From contig NZ_VCIA01000001.1 of NCBI RefSeq assembly GCF_005887555.1, forward strand, positions 868,001 through 932,000: a DNA stretch of 64,000 nucleotides, given 5' to 3'. This DNA comes from Lentibacillus cibarius (lineage in GTDB: Bacteria > Bacillota > Bacilli > Bacillales > Amphibacillaceae). Position 1 is the first letter of the stretch. The number at the start of each line of letters is the position of its first letter. The notes under the pieces were generated by a model. The model saw only the letters and a list, made by a program, of their open reading frames with translations, ran no database searches and was not told where the DNA came from. Below are positions 52,798-62,761 of this stretch, piece by piece. Made by a program: the position numbers and the translations under genes.

Positions 52798-53823
52798 ATG
52801 GATGAAGAACTACGGTTAGATGCCATTTGCGGTGATGTTCTAGGGGAACTAAAACAAATAGAGTCCGCATCAATTGACCTAATTGTCACCGACCCACCTT
52901 ATAATTTATCCAAAGATTACGGAGAAACAACGGACAACCTTGACTTTGATGCGTATTTGGATTTTTCCAGACAATGGCTTCATGAATGCAAACGCGTCTT
53001 GAAAAATGACGGAACCATCTATGTATTTATGGGAGTCCGACACATATCCTACATTTATATGATTATGGAACAGGAACTAGGGCTTGTCTTTAATTCCTGG
53101 ATAACATGGTATTACACCCAGGGAATCGGGAAAACAAAAGGATTTAGCCCTCGGCATGACGATATTCTCATGTTCACGAAAAGCAAACAATTTAACTTTT
53201 ACTTGGATGCTATCCGTATTCCGCAAAAATATTACCGGAGCCGCAATAACATGCGTGGAGCCAACCCTGGCAATGTATGGGAATTCAGTCATGTGCATTA
53301 CAGCAATAAAAACAGACAGACCCATCCGACGCAAAAGCCTGAGGGATTATTCGAGCGAATGATTTTGGCGAGCTCCAAAAAAGGCGATACGGTACTTGAT
53401 CCATTCGTCGGCAGTGGCACCACACTCCGAGTTTGTCAGCAGACCGGCAGAAATGGGATTGGCATTGACGCAAACAGCGACTATATAGCCATGACCCATG
53501 AGCGACTGCAGCAGGAATTTCACGGATTTGACAGTATAGACGTTAGACTGGCGCGCGTACCAAATGACTTGAACGACCGGGACGTGCGTAAAGCTTATAT
53601 CAAAAATCACATTGCCTGGTTTTTAACGAACCATCATGATACGGTTAAAACTTTCATCGATGCCGTCAAAGAAAAATACGGACATAAAATGGATGAGGAA
53701 GAAATGATGGGATTGAATGCCCTATTAGAGGAAAAACTACATACCAAGCCCAGGAAGAGCGAATTACCAAAAATAGTAGTTACATCCAGCAAAACAGGCC
53801 AACCCGAGCCAGAAAGGAAGTGA
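52798..53823 (+). CDS. orphan site-specific DNA methyltransferase (beta class, DPPY)
   Basis: 341 residues. Motif IV TDPPYN is at residues 31-36, and the AdoMet motif [12 protein letters not shown] comes after it (near 200), so the order is that of beta-class N6-adenine/N4-cytosine methyltransferases. A conserved HPTQKP segment precedes motif I. The last about 110 residues form a charged helical extension with no clear family. No restriction endonuclease gene is adjacent, so it is probably an orphan or regulatory methylase. The next gene starts 4 nt after its stop, an apparent operon with YyaL. Confidence 0.9.
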   Translation: MDEELRLDAICGDVLGELKQIESASIDLIVTDPPYNLSKDYGETTDNLDFDAYLDFSRQWLHECKRVLKNDGTIYVFMGVRHISYIYMIMEQELGLVFNSWITWYYTQGIGKTKGFSPRHDDILMFTKSKQFNFYLDAIRIPQKYYRSRNNMRGANPGNVWEFSHVHYSNKNRQTHPTQKPEGLFERMILASSKKGDTVLDPFVGSGTTLRVCQQTGRNGIGIDANSDYIAMTHERLQQEFHGFDSIDVRLARVPNDLNDRDVRKAYIKNHIAWFLTNHHDTVKTFIDAVKEKYGHKMDEEEMMGLNALLEEKLHTKPRKSELPKIVVTSSKTGQPEPERK

Positions 53824-53827
53824 GCAC

Positions 53828-55870
53828 ATGGCTAATCGCCTGCAATACGAAAAGTCACCATATCTCCTGCAACACAAGGATAATCCGGTTGACTGGTACC
53901 CATGGGGTGAGGAGGCATTTGCCAAAGCGAAACAGGAAGACAAACCGATTTTCCTCTCAGTCGGTTATTCGACGTGTCATTGGTGTCACGTCCTCGCCCA
54001 TGAATCATTTGAAGATGATGAAGTAGCGAGTTTTTTGAACGAGCATTACGTTTCTATTAAAGTTGACCGGGAAGAACGTCCGGACATCGATTCCGTCTAC
54101 ATGAAAGTTTGCCAAATGATGACCGGGCAAGGTGGCTGGCCGTTATCGATTTTCATGACGCCAGATAAAGTGCCCTTTTACGCTGGAACGTATTTTCCAA
54201 GAGAAAGTAAATATGGCATGCCCGGTTTTATGGATGTTATCACACAGCTCCATCAAAAATATAAACAAGATCATGAACGTATCACCGAAGTCACCCAAAG
54301 TGTTACCGACGCCCTTGCCAAAACTGTCAGTGCCAAGAGTGAACACCGGCTGACGAAAGACATGACCGACAAAGCATTCAAGCAGCTAGGAAACCGGTTT
54401 GATGCTGTGAATGGCGGGTTCAGTAGCGCACCAAAATTTCCAGCACCACACCAGTTGCTTTATTTGCTACGGTATCATTATTTCACCGGTAATACAGCAG
54501 CTCGAAAAATGGTCGAGCATACGCTTGATGCGATGGCGGCGGGTGGCATTTATGACCATGTCGGGTTCGGCTTTGCCCGGTACTCCACCGATGAAAAATG
54601 GCTCGTGCCACACTTTGAAAAAATGCTCTATGACAATGCCCTGCTTTTGATGGCCTATACGGAAGGCTACCAGGTTACAAAAAATGAACGGTACAAAACA
54701 GTTAGTGAACAGATCATCTCGTTTGTGATGCGTGAGATGCGTAGCCCAGGAGGCGGGTTTTACTCAGCCATCGACGCGGATTCAGAAGGAGTGGAAGGTA
54801 AGTATTACGTTTGGGATTACGATGAAGTGATGCAGATTCTCGGTGAACAGCGCGGCAACCTATATACAACCGTTTACGGCATCACCCCTAGAGGCAATTT
54901 TGAAGGAAAAAATATCCCAAATCTACTGCAGACGGATTTTCAGGCGGTGGCGTCGGACAATGACCTTACCACGACGGAGCTGCTTGAAGAATTGGAAAAA
55001 GCGCGGAAACAACTGCTGGACGCCCGGGAAAAAAGAGTCTATCCGCACGTCGATGATAAAGTCCTCACATCATGGAACGCGATGATGATCGCCGCACTCG
55101 CAAAAGCCGGGAGCGCCTTTAACGAACCGGCCTATACTGACACCGCCAAAGAAACAATGGCTTTTGTGGAAAGAAATCTTATTCAGGATGACCGGTTAAT
55201 GGCGCGCTACCGGGATGGTGACGTCCGATTCAACGGCTACCTGGACGACTATGCCTTTTTGATCTGGTCGTATATAGAACTATACGAAGCTACTTTTTCT
55301 GTTTCATATCTGGAAAAAGCACGCAGTATGGCTAGTCGGATGATTGACCTGTTTTGGGATGATGAAGAAGGTGGTTTTTTCTTCAGTGGGCAAGATAGTG
55401 AACAGCTGCTTACTAGGGAGAAGGAAGTGTATGATGGTGCCCTTCCATCCGGTAACAGTGTTGCAGCGGCCGTGCTGACTAAACTCGGGCATTTAACTGG
55501 GGAGACTGACTATCTTGATAAGCTGGATGAAATGTATTATGCGTTTTATGATGATGTCCGGCAGGCAACGGCAGCAAGCACCCATTTTATACAAAGTCTG
55601 TTGCTATCGGAAAATCCAGCGAAAGAAGTCGTCGTCATTGGTGGACCGGATCCATTTACAGCCGAGTTACAACAAACTTTTCTGCCTGATGTAGCACTTC
55701 TGGCCGGTGACGACACGGAAAAACTAGCTGCCGCCGCACCATTTACGTCCAGTTACCGTAAACTCGATGGTCAGACAACCGTATACGTTTGTGAAAACTT
55801 TACCTGCCACCAGCCAACGACCGACATGGAAACGGCCAAGGTGCTCATTTGGAACGACCAATCGGAGTGA
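53828..55870 (+). CDS. YyaL-like thioredoxin-fold / glycosidase-fold protein (DUF255, SPATA20 homologue)
   Basis: 680 residues. The N-terminal thioredoxin-like domain (1-165) opens with [20 protein letters not shown] and has a CHWC redox-like motif at 50-53, followed by [13 protein letters not shown] and YAGTYFP. The rest is an alpha/alpha barrel resembling N-acylglucosamine epimerase-type folds ([27 protein letters not shown]). Function is unproven in bacteria. ATG 53828 follows AGGAAGTGAG at the end of the methyltransferase gene. Confidence 0.93.
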   Translation: MANRLQYEKSPYLLQHKDNPVDWYPWGEEAFAKAKQEDKPIFLSVGYSTCHWCHVLAHESFEDDEVASFLNEHYVSIKVDREERPDIDSVYMKVCQMMTGQGGWPLSIFMTPDKVPFYAGTYFPRESKYGMPGFMDVITQLHQKYKQDHERITEVTQSVTDALAKTVSAKSEHRLTKDMTDKAFKQLGNRFDAVNGGFSSAPKFPAPHQLLYLLRYHYFTGNTAARKMVEHTLDAMAAGGIYDHVGFGFARYSTDEKWLVPHFEKMLYDNALLLMAYTEGYQVTKNERYKTVSEQIISFVMREMRSPGGGFYSAIDADSEGVEGKYYVWDYDEVMQILGEQRGNLYTTVYGITPRGNFEGKNIPNLLQTDFQAVASDNDLTTTELLEELEKARKQLLDAREKRVYPHVDDKVLTSWNAMMIAALAKAGSAFNEPAYTDTAKETMAFVERNLIQDDRLMARYRDGDVRFNGYLDDYAFLIWSYIELYEATFSVSYLEKARSMASRMIDLFWDDEEGGFFFSGQDSEQLLTREKEVYDGALPSGNSVAAAVLTKLGHLTGETDYLDKLDEMYYAFYDDVRQATAASTHFIQSLLLSENPAKEVVVIGGPDPFTAELQQTFLPDVALLAGDDTEKLAAAAPFTSSYRKLDGQTTVYVCENFTCHQPTTDMETAKVLIWNDQSE

Positions 55871-55920
55871 TTGCTGATCGATTTGCAGGTGAGGGAACAT
55901 CCACATATCATTGTGGGGTA

Positions 55921-56004
55921 TCAACGCTTTAGTGTGGATTGTCAACGCTTCGGCTGCAAACATCAACGCTTTAGCACGGATTATCAACACATTGCGTCTG
56001 ATAT
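55921..56004. repeat. four tandem 21-bp units (intergenic array 2)
   Basis: Four 21-bp units starting TCAAC at 55921, 55942, 55963 and 55984; the core TCAACGCTTYRG is repeated three times and the fourth is degenerate. On the minus strand it reads as heptapeptides (AKALMFA-like), but there is no credible start. Period and G-rich/T-rich core (GCGTTGA on the minus strand) recall the array at 11690-11815, which has the same 21-bp unit length. Confidence 0.85.
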
Positions 56005-56087
56005 ACAAGAGTCGAGTGCCCGTTCGGTGACCACTGGCTGAAACGTGTGATATACTTGGATTAGTATCAAAAAAGGAGTGTCCATCC

Positions 56088-56225
56088 ATGCTTAAAGTTA
56101 AAATGAACGTGCAGACGGCTTATCATGGTAACTTGCTTCGTGCAGGCAAGGTCTATGAAGTGGACGAGTCAACCGCAGAACGTTGGATTGCCGGAAAAAT
56201 TGCTGAAAAGGCAGAAGAAGAATAA
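56088..56225 (+). CDS. small 45-residue protein
   Basis: ATG 56088, 10 nt after AAGGAG, opens a 45-codon frame: MLKVKMNVQTAYHGNLLRAG, VYEVDESTAERWI, ending KAEEE. A TATACT -10-like element lies 37 nt upstream, and a strong terminator follows. The pattern (short strand, RAGKVYEV turn, AERWI helix, acidic end) resembles small phage-type proteins that sit beside head-tail genes, but here it stands alone. Function unknown. Confidence 0.6.
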   Translation: MLKVKMNVQTAYHGNLLRAGKVYEVDESTAERWIAGKIAEKAEEE

Positions 56226-56245
56226 ATGTTTATAATTGTTTTATA

Positions 56246-56298
56246 TAAAAACCCTCGTACCATGTCTCCCCCGAACGAGCATGTACAAGGGTTTTTTC
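56246..56298. terminator. bidirectional terminator between the small ORF and ferredoxin
   Basis: AAAAACCCT-CGTACCATG ... CATGTACAAGGGTTTTTT forms a long, slightly imperfect stem with A and T runs. It lies just after the small ORF and just after the convergent ferredoxin gene. Confidence 0.85.
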
Positions 56299-56310
56299 TT
56301 CTATTTATTG

Positions 56311-56550
56311 TTAGCTGCTGCCGAAAAATGCTTCAGCTTCTTCCAGATATTTTTCCTGTTCAGGAGTCATGTCGAACTCCTCTACAATGGCGTCAACAGG
56401 GCATACGGCCTTGCATGCACCACAATCAATGCAGACATCAGGATCTATATAAAATTGCTCCGGTCCTTCCTCAATACAGTCAACAGGGCAGACCGTCACA
56501 CACTCACCAGACTTTTCACCACGACAAGGATCCAATATTACAAATGCCAT
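56311..56550 (-). CDS. seven-iron-type ferredoxin
   Basis: 79 residues. Cys9, Cys17 and Cys21 give C-x7-C-x3-C-P, the 3Fe-4S/4Fe-4S signature of Bacillus and FdxA ferredoxins. Cys40, 43, 46 and 50 (CIDCGACKAVCP) form the second cluster. The C-terminal acidic helix (MTPEQEKYLEEAEAF) is typical of Bacillus. A cytoplasmic electron carrier. ATG 56550 lies 6 nt after GGAGGTTGAAC. Confidence 0.95.
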   Translation of the reverse strand: MAFVILDPCRGEKSGECVTVCPVDCIEEGPEQFYIDPDVCIDCGACKAVCPVDAIVEEFDMTPEQEKYLEEAEAFFGSS

Positions 56551-56621
56551 TGTTCAACCTCCTTCCACAACTGTTATGATACATGAAACCACCTTGAAAA
56601 GTAAATAGAAAGAAACGTTCA

Positions 56622-56933
56622 TCACACTTCAAAATAGAGATGGTGATGCAGCGAACACCCTGAATTAAACGCCTTATTGCAGGATGGACACTTGTTGCCA
56701 CCCGTTACATAGTCTAGTATCGTCATTTCCATCCGGCAATTTCCACACAGGATAGCTTTTTCGGCAAATGCCTCCCGTGGCCAAATTTTTCTTGCGCCAC
56801 ATCCATATTCCTCATGACATTGAAAACAAGAAAAGTATTCCCCACAGCAATAGAATTTAATGGCAATTCTGTCTCGTGGTCCATGATAATGCCGGCACCG
56901 AGTTTCATCATCAACCGCGCCTATTACTTTCAT
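56622..56933 (-). CDS. CHY zinc-finger protein
   Basis: 103 residues with many Cys/His pairs: TRCRHYHG, YCCGEYFSCFQCHEE, LCGNCRMEM, KCPSCNKAFNSGCSLHHHLYF. This is the CHY-type zinc finger, seen in yeast Hot13 and in Bacilli, probably binding three zinc ions. The bacterial role is unknown. ATG 56933 lies behind AAAGGAGCAGG. Confidence 0.9.
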   Translation of the reverse strand: MKVIGAVDDETRCRHYHGPRDRIAIKFYCCGEYFSCFQCHEEYGCGARKIWPREAFAEKAILCGNCRMEMTILDYVTGGNKCPSCNKAFNSGCSLHHHLYFEV

Positions 56934-57026
56934 TATCCTGCTCCTTTCAGATACGCGTTTATAACATAAATCTGCAATGCACGAAAAATAGAGCCTTCCT
57001 ACCTAGGAAGACTCCTACTTTTGTCC

Positions 57027-58499
57027 TTAATCTTTTGGCCTTTCTTTCAATTCTTCACCATTTTTGCCTTCATAGCGTATTCCCAATCCGGTAAGTGCTG
57101 CAATCAGCATTATAATGACAAGGAACCAGCCTTGAAAAACGAACGGGAACACCGCATTCGGATCAACAATCGGCAACCATGGATACTCTCCCTGTACCGT
57201 CTTCATCGTTGAGAATCCTAGTAATACCGGCGCACCCCAAGGGAAAATATAGCCCAATGCTGAAGTGACAGCGTCCAGCATATTCGCCATCCGGTACCGG
57301 TGTATTTTATATCTTGAGCCTAGTTCCTTAACAAATGGTGCTGCGGCGATTTCTGCTGCCGTATTAATCGTGATGGAACTGTTTAAAAGAGCAACAATAG
57401 CCCAAATGGATACCTCTGCTTTGCGAACGGAATTTTTAATCCATTTTACCAAACCTTCCGTAATGGCCTCCATTGTGCCGCCAAGCCGCAACAAATGAGC
57501 AGCTGCAACAATCAAGAGAATCAGGATGGCCATATTAAAGTAACCGGTTAGCCCATCAATCAATGCACCTTCCACAACCGCATCGGAATCCGGATTGAAG
57601 CTAAGGATGTCGCCGAATGATCCTAAATTCAAGAACACAATAAGTGGAATGGCTACAATAATTCCCCATGTCAGAGATGTGATCAGATGCTGACCGGTTA
57701 AAGCAAGAATAAGTACTAATGCAAATGGAATAAGCATGATAAGTCCACTTGGATTAACTGATTGAATTACAGAGTCAACAGCAGCTGAATCGGCCGCCGC
57801 ACTTCCACCACCACCGAAGATTGCAAATAAAATAACAGTCGGCACCGCCCCTGTAATCGCATACTTGAAACGGCTGCGCACAACGCCGGGAACATCGGCA
57901 TCCTGTGTTGTCGCAGAAACGATTGTCGTATCTGATACCGGTGCAAGGTTATCCCCAAACACGGCCCCTGCTAAAATACCGGCAAACAAAAATACTGGAT
58001 CCGCACCAACAGCAATTCCCGCCGGATACATCAAAGTACAGAATGCAACAGTCGTTCCATAGCCAGTCCCAACAGCGGTTGAAAATACTGCAGCGAGCAA
58101 AAACGTTAATGCAACGAACAAGCCGCCTTCCACACCTGTGACGGATCCAATCCATACCAACCCTTCAACAAGTCCGCCAACTTGCAGAACTTGTGCAAAC
58201 ATACCGGCATAAAACCATGCAACCATCGCAATGACACCCACTGGTTGGGCGAGACCATCGAATAGCCCCTGTGCATAATCTTCCCACTTACTTTTACAGA
58301 GCAGCAAGCCGAGTGTCAAACCAATGACCGCTCCCATTACAAGTGCGACCTCAGACGATAGATTCAGTACACTGATCGTAATCGCCCAGACGACGAAAAA
58401 TAGCAACGGGACAGCTGCACCGAATGCACCAGCTCGGAATTTCAGACTCTGAATTGTCTTGTCACCGGTTGCCTTATCCAACTCTTCCTTATTCGACAT
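57027..58499 (-). CDS. Na+/H+ antiporter, NhaC family
   Basis: 490 residues, about a dozen TM helices. The family motifs FSTAVGTGYGTTVAFCTLMYP and GDNLAPVSDTTIVSATTQDADV are intact. NhaC proteins exchange Na+ for H+ or, in some clades, carry organic acids. It is longer than and clearly distinct from the NhaC-like carrier at 24222. Single gene; start ATG 58499 behind GGGAGGGAAAAAC. A small hairpin (CTTCCTA/TAGGAAG near 56994-57009) lies just after its stop. Confidence 0.9.
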   Translation of the reverse strand: MSNKEELDKATGDKTIQSLKFRAGAFGAAVPLLFFVVWAITISVLNLSSEVALVMGAVIGLTLGLLLCKSKWEDYAQGLFDGLAQPVGVIAMVAWFYAGMFAQVLQVGGLVEGLVWIGSVTGVEGGLFVALTFLLAAVFSTAVGTGYGTTVAFCTLMYPAGIAVGADPVFLFAGILAGAVFGDNLAPVSDTTIVSATTQDADVPGVVRSRFKYAITGAVPTVILFAIFGGGGSAAADSAAVDSVIQSVNPSGLIMLIPFALVLILALTGQHLITSLTWGIIVAIPLIVFLNLGSFGDILSFNPDSDAVVEGALIDGLTGYFNMAILILLIVAAAHLLRLGGTMEAITEGLVKWIKNSVRKAEVSIWAIVALLNSSITINTAAEIAAAPFVKELGSRYKIHRYRMANMLDAVTSALGYIFPWGAPVLLGFSTMKTVQGEYPWLPIVDPNAVFPFVFQGWFLVIIMLIAALTGLGIRYEGKNGEELKERPKD

Positions 58500-58712
58500 G
58501 TTTTTCCCTCCCAGTATTGAATAAAGTTCTTTTTACAGTTTATCATATATTTCTAATAGTATGAATACAAAATATAATTGATAAAATTTAATTCTTCATT
58601 AAACGAATTTTATTCTAGTGGGATCATGTACAAGCTGAAAGCAATAGTATATTAAGATTCAATCATTCCGCAAAAAGGTCGATAGAACCTCATCTATTAG
58701 CATTAAATACAG

Positions 58713-58750
58713 AAAACGCTTGGAATTCAATTTCTTTCCAAACGTTTTTT
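58713..58750 (-). terminator. terminator of the AbgT-family gene
   Basis: AAAACGCTTGGAA ... TTCCAAACGTTTTTT, a 13-bp stem with one mismatch, A and T runs on the two arms. It starts 16 nt beyond the AbgT stop on the minus strand. Confidence 0.75.
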
Positions 58751-58765
58751 CTTGCAAACCATTTC

Positions 58766-60289
58766 TCACACGTGTACCCCTACCCCAGGGCCGAATGGAA
58801 TACCCAAAAAGGCAAATCCAAGCAGCAAAATCGTCCATATAACCAAAAAAACGAGCGTATATGGGAGCATGAGGGCCATTAATGTTCCAAGGCCTGCTTT
58901 CTTATCGTATTCTTTCATAAATGCAAGCACAATGACAAAATACGGATTCATAGGTGTAACGATATTTGTCGATGAGTCGGCGACACGATAAGCAGCCTGA
59001 ATGAATGCCGGATGGTAATCCAAGAAATAAAACATCTTCAGAAATACCGGCGCCTCTAACCCCCATTGCGCCGAACCGCTGAACACGAGCAAGTTCAGCA
59101 GCGCAGTCAATAAGACAAAAGCTACGACAACAATCATGCCTGTCATATTCATTGATTCCAGAAACGACGCACCACTAACGGCCAGCCATGTGCCGATATT
59201 CGTCCAATTAAAATAAGCTACAAACTGGGCTACAGCGAAAATTAAAACGATGAAACTGGACATGTCTTTCATCGCTTCACCCATATATTTGGCGATGGAT
59301 CTGGAGTTTTCGATTTTTTTCAACGTGACGCCATAGGTAACCCCAATTGTAATGAAAAACAGCATGATCACTGGTACAATACCAGAGATGAATGGTGACG
59401 GAATCATGCCACCTTCATCATTGCGTAGCGGTGATTCAGGCCAAAAAAGAGCCGTAAGCAGCATTGCAATGTACACAACTGCAGCAATAGCCGCATTGCG
59501 GAGTCCTTTTTTCTCAAGTGAGGTCGTTTCGTCAAAACCTTGTTTCATGTCCCCGTCATAAACACCGAGCCGAGGCTCAACAATTCGCTCGGTAATCAAT
59601 CCTCCAGCCGTGGTGAGCAAAAGCGTTGAGACAAGCATGAAGTACCAGTTATCAACTGGTGTAACCGTTGCTGCTCCTTCAACCGTTTCCATTACTTCAG
59701 CAGATATACCGGAAAGTACAGCATCCGTATTAGCAACGATAATATTGGCCGTAAAACCAGCACCAACGCCAGCAAAACCGGCAGCCAACCCTGCTAACGG
59801 ATGCCGGCCCACATTATAAAACACCATTGCTGCAAGCGGCGGTACAATAACAAAGGCAGCATCGGCGGCTAGATTGCCAAGAATGCCGGTGAAAATGACC
59901 GCGTACGTAATAAGTGTTTTCGGAGCGCGGAGAATCGTATTTTTAATAAGGGTCTCCAGCAGCCCTACTTTATCAGCGAGCCCTACTCCAAGCATCATTG
60001 TCAAAACAATGCCAAGCGGTTTAAACCCGATAAAATTATCAATAACCGATGTCACCATGAATTGGAGACCTTCACTGGATAGTAAACTTTTTATTTTCAT
60101 TTGTTCGTTGCTTCCCGGCTGTGAAAACGTCACATCAAATAATGAGATGAAGCCGGATACGATGACAACTGCAACAGCTAGAAAAACAAATAACATAAAC
60201 GGTTCGGGCAATTTATTTCCGACGCGTTCTATGCCATTCAAAAAACCGGAAAAAATAGAGTTCTTTTCCTCTTTCGTGTTTGATGCCAT
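58766..60289 (-). CDS. AbgT-family transporter
   Basis: 507 residues, about 11-13 TM helices. Family features: GIERVGNKLPEPFMLFVFLA at the start, GNLAADAAFVIVPPLAAMVF, GAGFTANIIVANTDAVLSG and FSGSAQWGLEAPVFLKM. AbgT proteins import p-aminobenzoyl-glutamate or export sulphonamides by H+ exchange. No abgAB-type hydrolase gene is beside it. ATG 60289 follows AGGAGGGACAATC. Confidence 0.92.
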   Translation of the reverse strand: MASNTKEEKNSIFSGFLNGIERVGNKLPEPFMLFVFLAVAVVIVSGFISLFDVTFSQPGSNEQMKIKSLLSSEGLQFMVTSVIDNFIGFKPLGIVLTMMLGVGLADKVGLLETLIKNTILRAPKTLITYAVIFTGILGNLAADAAFVIVPPLAAMVFYNVGRHPLAGLAAGFAGVGAGFTANIIVANTDAVLSGISAEVMETVEGAATVTPVDNWYFMLVSTLLLTTAGGLITERIVEPRLGVYDGDMKQGFDETTSLEKKGLRNAAIAAVVYIAMLLTALFWPESPLRNDEGGMIPSPFISGIVPVIMLFFITIGVTYGVTLKKIENSRSIAKYMGEAMKDMSSFIVLIFAVAQFVAYFNWTNIGTWLAVSGASFLESMNMTGMIVVVAFVLLTALLNLLVFSGSAQWGLEAPVFLKMFYFLDYHPAFIQAAYRVADSSTNIVTPMNPYFVIVLAFMKEYDKKAGLGTLMALMLPYTLVFLVIWTILLLGFAFLGIPFGPGVGVHV

Positions 60290-60446
60290 GATTGTCCCTC
60301 CTATAACCGTTTTATGTGTACGAATTGATGCCAGTTTATTATTTTATCATGATAACGTGATTATTCCTATAAAATTAGTAAACTTTTATTTCCGGAATTT
60401 GTACTAGTTACACATACTCATTGAATGGATAGCTGATAAGGCAAAA

Positions 60447-60475
60447 AGACCCCTACAGTGGCAGGGATCTTTTGG
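60447..60475 (-). terminator. terminator after topB
   Basis: AAAGACCCCT ... AGGGATCTTTT, a 10-bp stem with one mismatch, directly after the topB stop on the minus strand, with A and T runs on either side. Confidence 0.75.
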
Positions 60476-60482
60476 TGTTCAT

Positions 60483-62642
60483 CTATTTTTTTAATTTGGA
60501 TAGTGCTTCAGCAAGGGCATCATTTTTAAAGCCGTCGTCTTGTTTCTTCAAGTATTTGTTCACATCTTTTTTAGATACTTTTTTGCTCTTTTCTTCTTCC
60601 TTCCGTTTGTTGAATGCGGAAAGCTTCTCGCGATGACCGCACTGGCAAGTAAACGTTTTTCCTTCACCTTCCCCGCGAAGCTCCATTCGTTTATGACAGT
60701 TCGGGCAACGAGCATTGGTTCGCTTAAAAATATTCTTCTTATACCCACAGGAGCGATCCTGGCAAACGAGCATCCGCCCCTTCTTGTTATCCACCTCCAT
60801 CATTAGTTTGCCACAATCCGGGCATTTACTACCGGTCAGGTTATCGTGTTTGAACGTATCCTCCGACGACTTAATCTGCTGGACAATTTCTTTGGTATAC
60901 CCTTTAATGTCACTGACAAACTCACTTTTTGTCAATTTGCCTGCTTCAATCCGGCTCAGTTTGTCTTCCCACTCAGCGGTTAGCGCTGGTGAGCGTAATT
61001 CTTCTGGAACGAGGTCAAGCAGCTGACGGCCTTTCGAAGTTGTGAAAATATGCTTCCCCCGTAATTCCATGAGCTGGCTATTGAACAGTTTTTCAATAAT
61101 GTCAGCCCTGGTGGCAACCGTACCGATTCCGCCGGCTTTATGAATGGTTTTGGTAAGGTGTTTATCATCCTGATCCATATACCGTGTCGGATTTTCCATC
61201 GCCTGCAGCAATCCGCCTTCTGTAAAACGTTCAGGCGGTTTCGTTTCTCCGGTTGTCATTTTAAGTGCCACCCCAGAAGACGAAGCCCCTTCTTGAACAT
61301 TCGGAAGTTGCACGTCAGCTGTTCCATCATTGTTATACAGCTCTTTCCAGCCTTGCTTTATAACGTTTTTCCCTTTTGCAATAAAATGTTCATTACCAAT
61401 TCGTGCGTCAATGGTCATCTGCTCATATTCGTGTGGATCGGACAAAACAGCCAGAAAACGTTTAACGACAAGGTCATAGATTTTCCGTTCTTTATCGTCT
61501 AAGTCCGCCATGTTGACAGATTCCTCAGTCGGAATGATCGCATGATGATCGGACACTTGTTTATTATCTACGACTGATTTAGGCAGTTTCCATTCCTTCT
61601 TCATTAACTTACCAGCAGCACGGGAATACCCGCTGGAACTGGTTGCTTTAACCCTGTCCTTTAATGTCGGTACAATATCAGACGACAGAACGCGGGAATC
61701 CGTTCTCGGGTACGTCAGCGCCTTATGCTGTTCATACAGTTTCTGCATCAGCGAAAGCGTCTGTTTACCGGAAAATCCAAATATACGGTTTGCATCCCGC
61801 TGCAGTTCTGTCAAATCATACAGTTGTGGGGCATGTTTTTTCTTATGGCTTTTATGAACACCAACCATCTTAGCCGGTTTGTCTTTAAGCTGCTGCAACA
61901 ACTTTTCCACTTTCTCTTTGGAAAAAATCCGGCTGTTGTTCTTTCCGTCATGCCAGGTCAAGGACATGCCGTTATTCAGCTTGGCTTCAATTCCGTAAAA
62001 TGGCTGCGGTTGAAAGTCCTTAATCTCTTTTTCTCTTGCTGCAACCATCGCTAATGTCGGTGTTTGCACACGTCCGGTTGAAAGCTGCGCATTGAATTTC
62101 GTTGTAAGCGCGCGGGTGGCGTTCAGACCGACATACCAATCCGCTTCCGACCGCGCCGCTGCGGATGCATAAAGCGTTTCATAGCGCTTCCCTGGTTTCA
62201 AATTGTTAAAACCTTCGCGAATCGCTTTGTCCGTAACCGATGAAATCCATAGCCGTTTGACAGGTTTATTGACCCGCGCTTTTTCAATAATCCAGCGGGC
62301 GACCAGTTCCCCTTCTCGACCAGCGTCGGTTGCAATGACGATTTCACCGGCATCTTTGCGGTTCAGCTGTGATTTGACAGCACTAAACTGTTTACCTGAT
62401 TTTTTAATAACAGTCAGTTTCAAATGTTTCGGAAGCATCGGCAGGTCATCCAAGCGCCATGTTTTCCATTTATCCTCATACATTTCCGGGTCGGCAAGGG
62501 TAACTAAATGCCCAAGCGCCCACGTTACAATATACTTAGAGCCTTCCAGATAGCCGTTGCCCTTTTTATTGCAATTCAAAACACGGGCAATATCCCGGCC
62601 AACAGAAGGTTTTTCTGCGAGTACAACTGTTTTGCTCATCAT
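60483..62642 (-). CDS. topB: DNA topoisomerase III
   Basis: 719 residues, the type IA fold. The TOPRIM domain has LAEKPSVGRDIA and TDAGREGELVARW, the catalytic Tyr is near 309 in LTYPRTDSRVL, and STGRVQTPTLAMV follows in between. The C-terminal zinc-ribbon part has CPDCGKLM...CQDRSCGY and CPNCHKRM...CQCGH, then a Lys/Asp-rich tail. It relaxes and decatenates DNA by single-strand passage. ATG 62642 or 62639 after AGGAG. Single gene. Confidence 0.96.
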   Translation of the reverse strand: MMSKTVVLAEKPSVGRDIARVLNCNKKGNGYLEGSKYIVTWALGHLVTLADPEMYEDKWKTWRLDDLPMLPKHLKLTVIKKSGKQFSAVKSQLNRKDAGEIVIATDAGREGELVARWIIEKARVNKPVKRLWISSVTDKAIREGFNNLKPGKRYETLYASAAARSEADWYVGLNATRALTTKFNAQLSTGRVQTPTLAMVAAREKEIKDFQPQPFYGIEAKLNNGMSLTWHDGKNNSRIFSKEKVEKLLQQLKDKPAKMVGVHKSHKKKHAPQLYDLTELQRDANRIFGFSGKQTLSLMQKLYEQHKALTYPRTDSRVLSSDIVPTLKDRVKATSSSGYSRAAGKLMKKEWKLPKSVVDNKQVSDHHAIIPTEESVNMADLDDKERKIYDLVVKRFLAVLSDPHEYEQMTIDARIGNEHFIAKGKNVIKQGWKELYNNDGTADVQLPNVQEGASSSGVALKMTTGETKPPERFTEGGLLQAMENPTRYMDQDDKHLTKTIHKAGGIGTVATRADIIEKLFNSQLMELRGKHIFTTSKGRQLLDLVPEELRSPALTAEWEDKLSRIEAGKLTKSEFVSDIKGYTKEIVQQIKSSEDTFKHDNLTGSKCPDCGKLMMEVDNKKGRMLVCQDRSCGYKKNIFKRTNARCPNCHKRMELRGEGEGKTFTCQCGHREKLSAFNKRKEEEKSKKVSKKDVNKYLKKQDDGFKNDALAEALSKLKK

Positions 62643-62761
62643 TTAAATCTCCTCTTTATTAACGCTATGATGTTACTTTAACATAATTTGCTTGGTATGT
62701 TCGCGTATCACACCTTCTCCTGAATACCATATAATATGATAGACATTCGGAAAGGAATTTG

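Noticed and set aside
55724..56089. 121-codon minus-strand frame over the second array
   Set aside because: It overlaps the real 3' end of yyaL antisense, and its AKAL-type repeats come from the 21-bp units.
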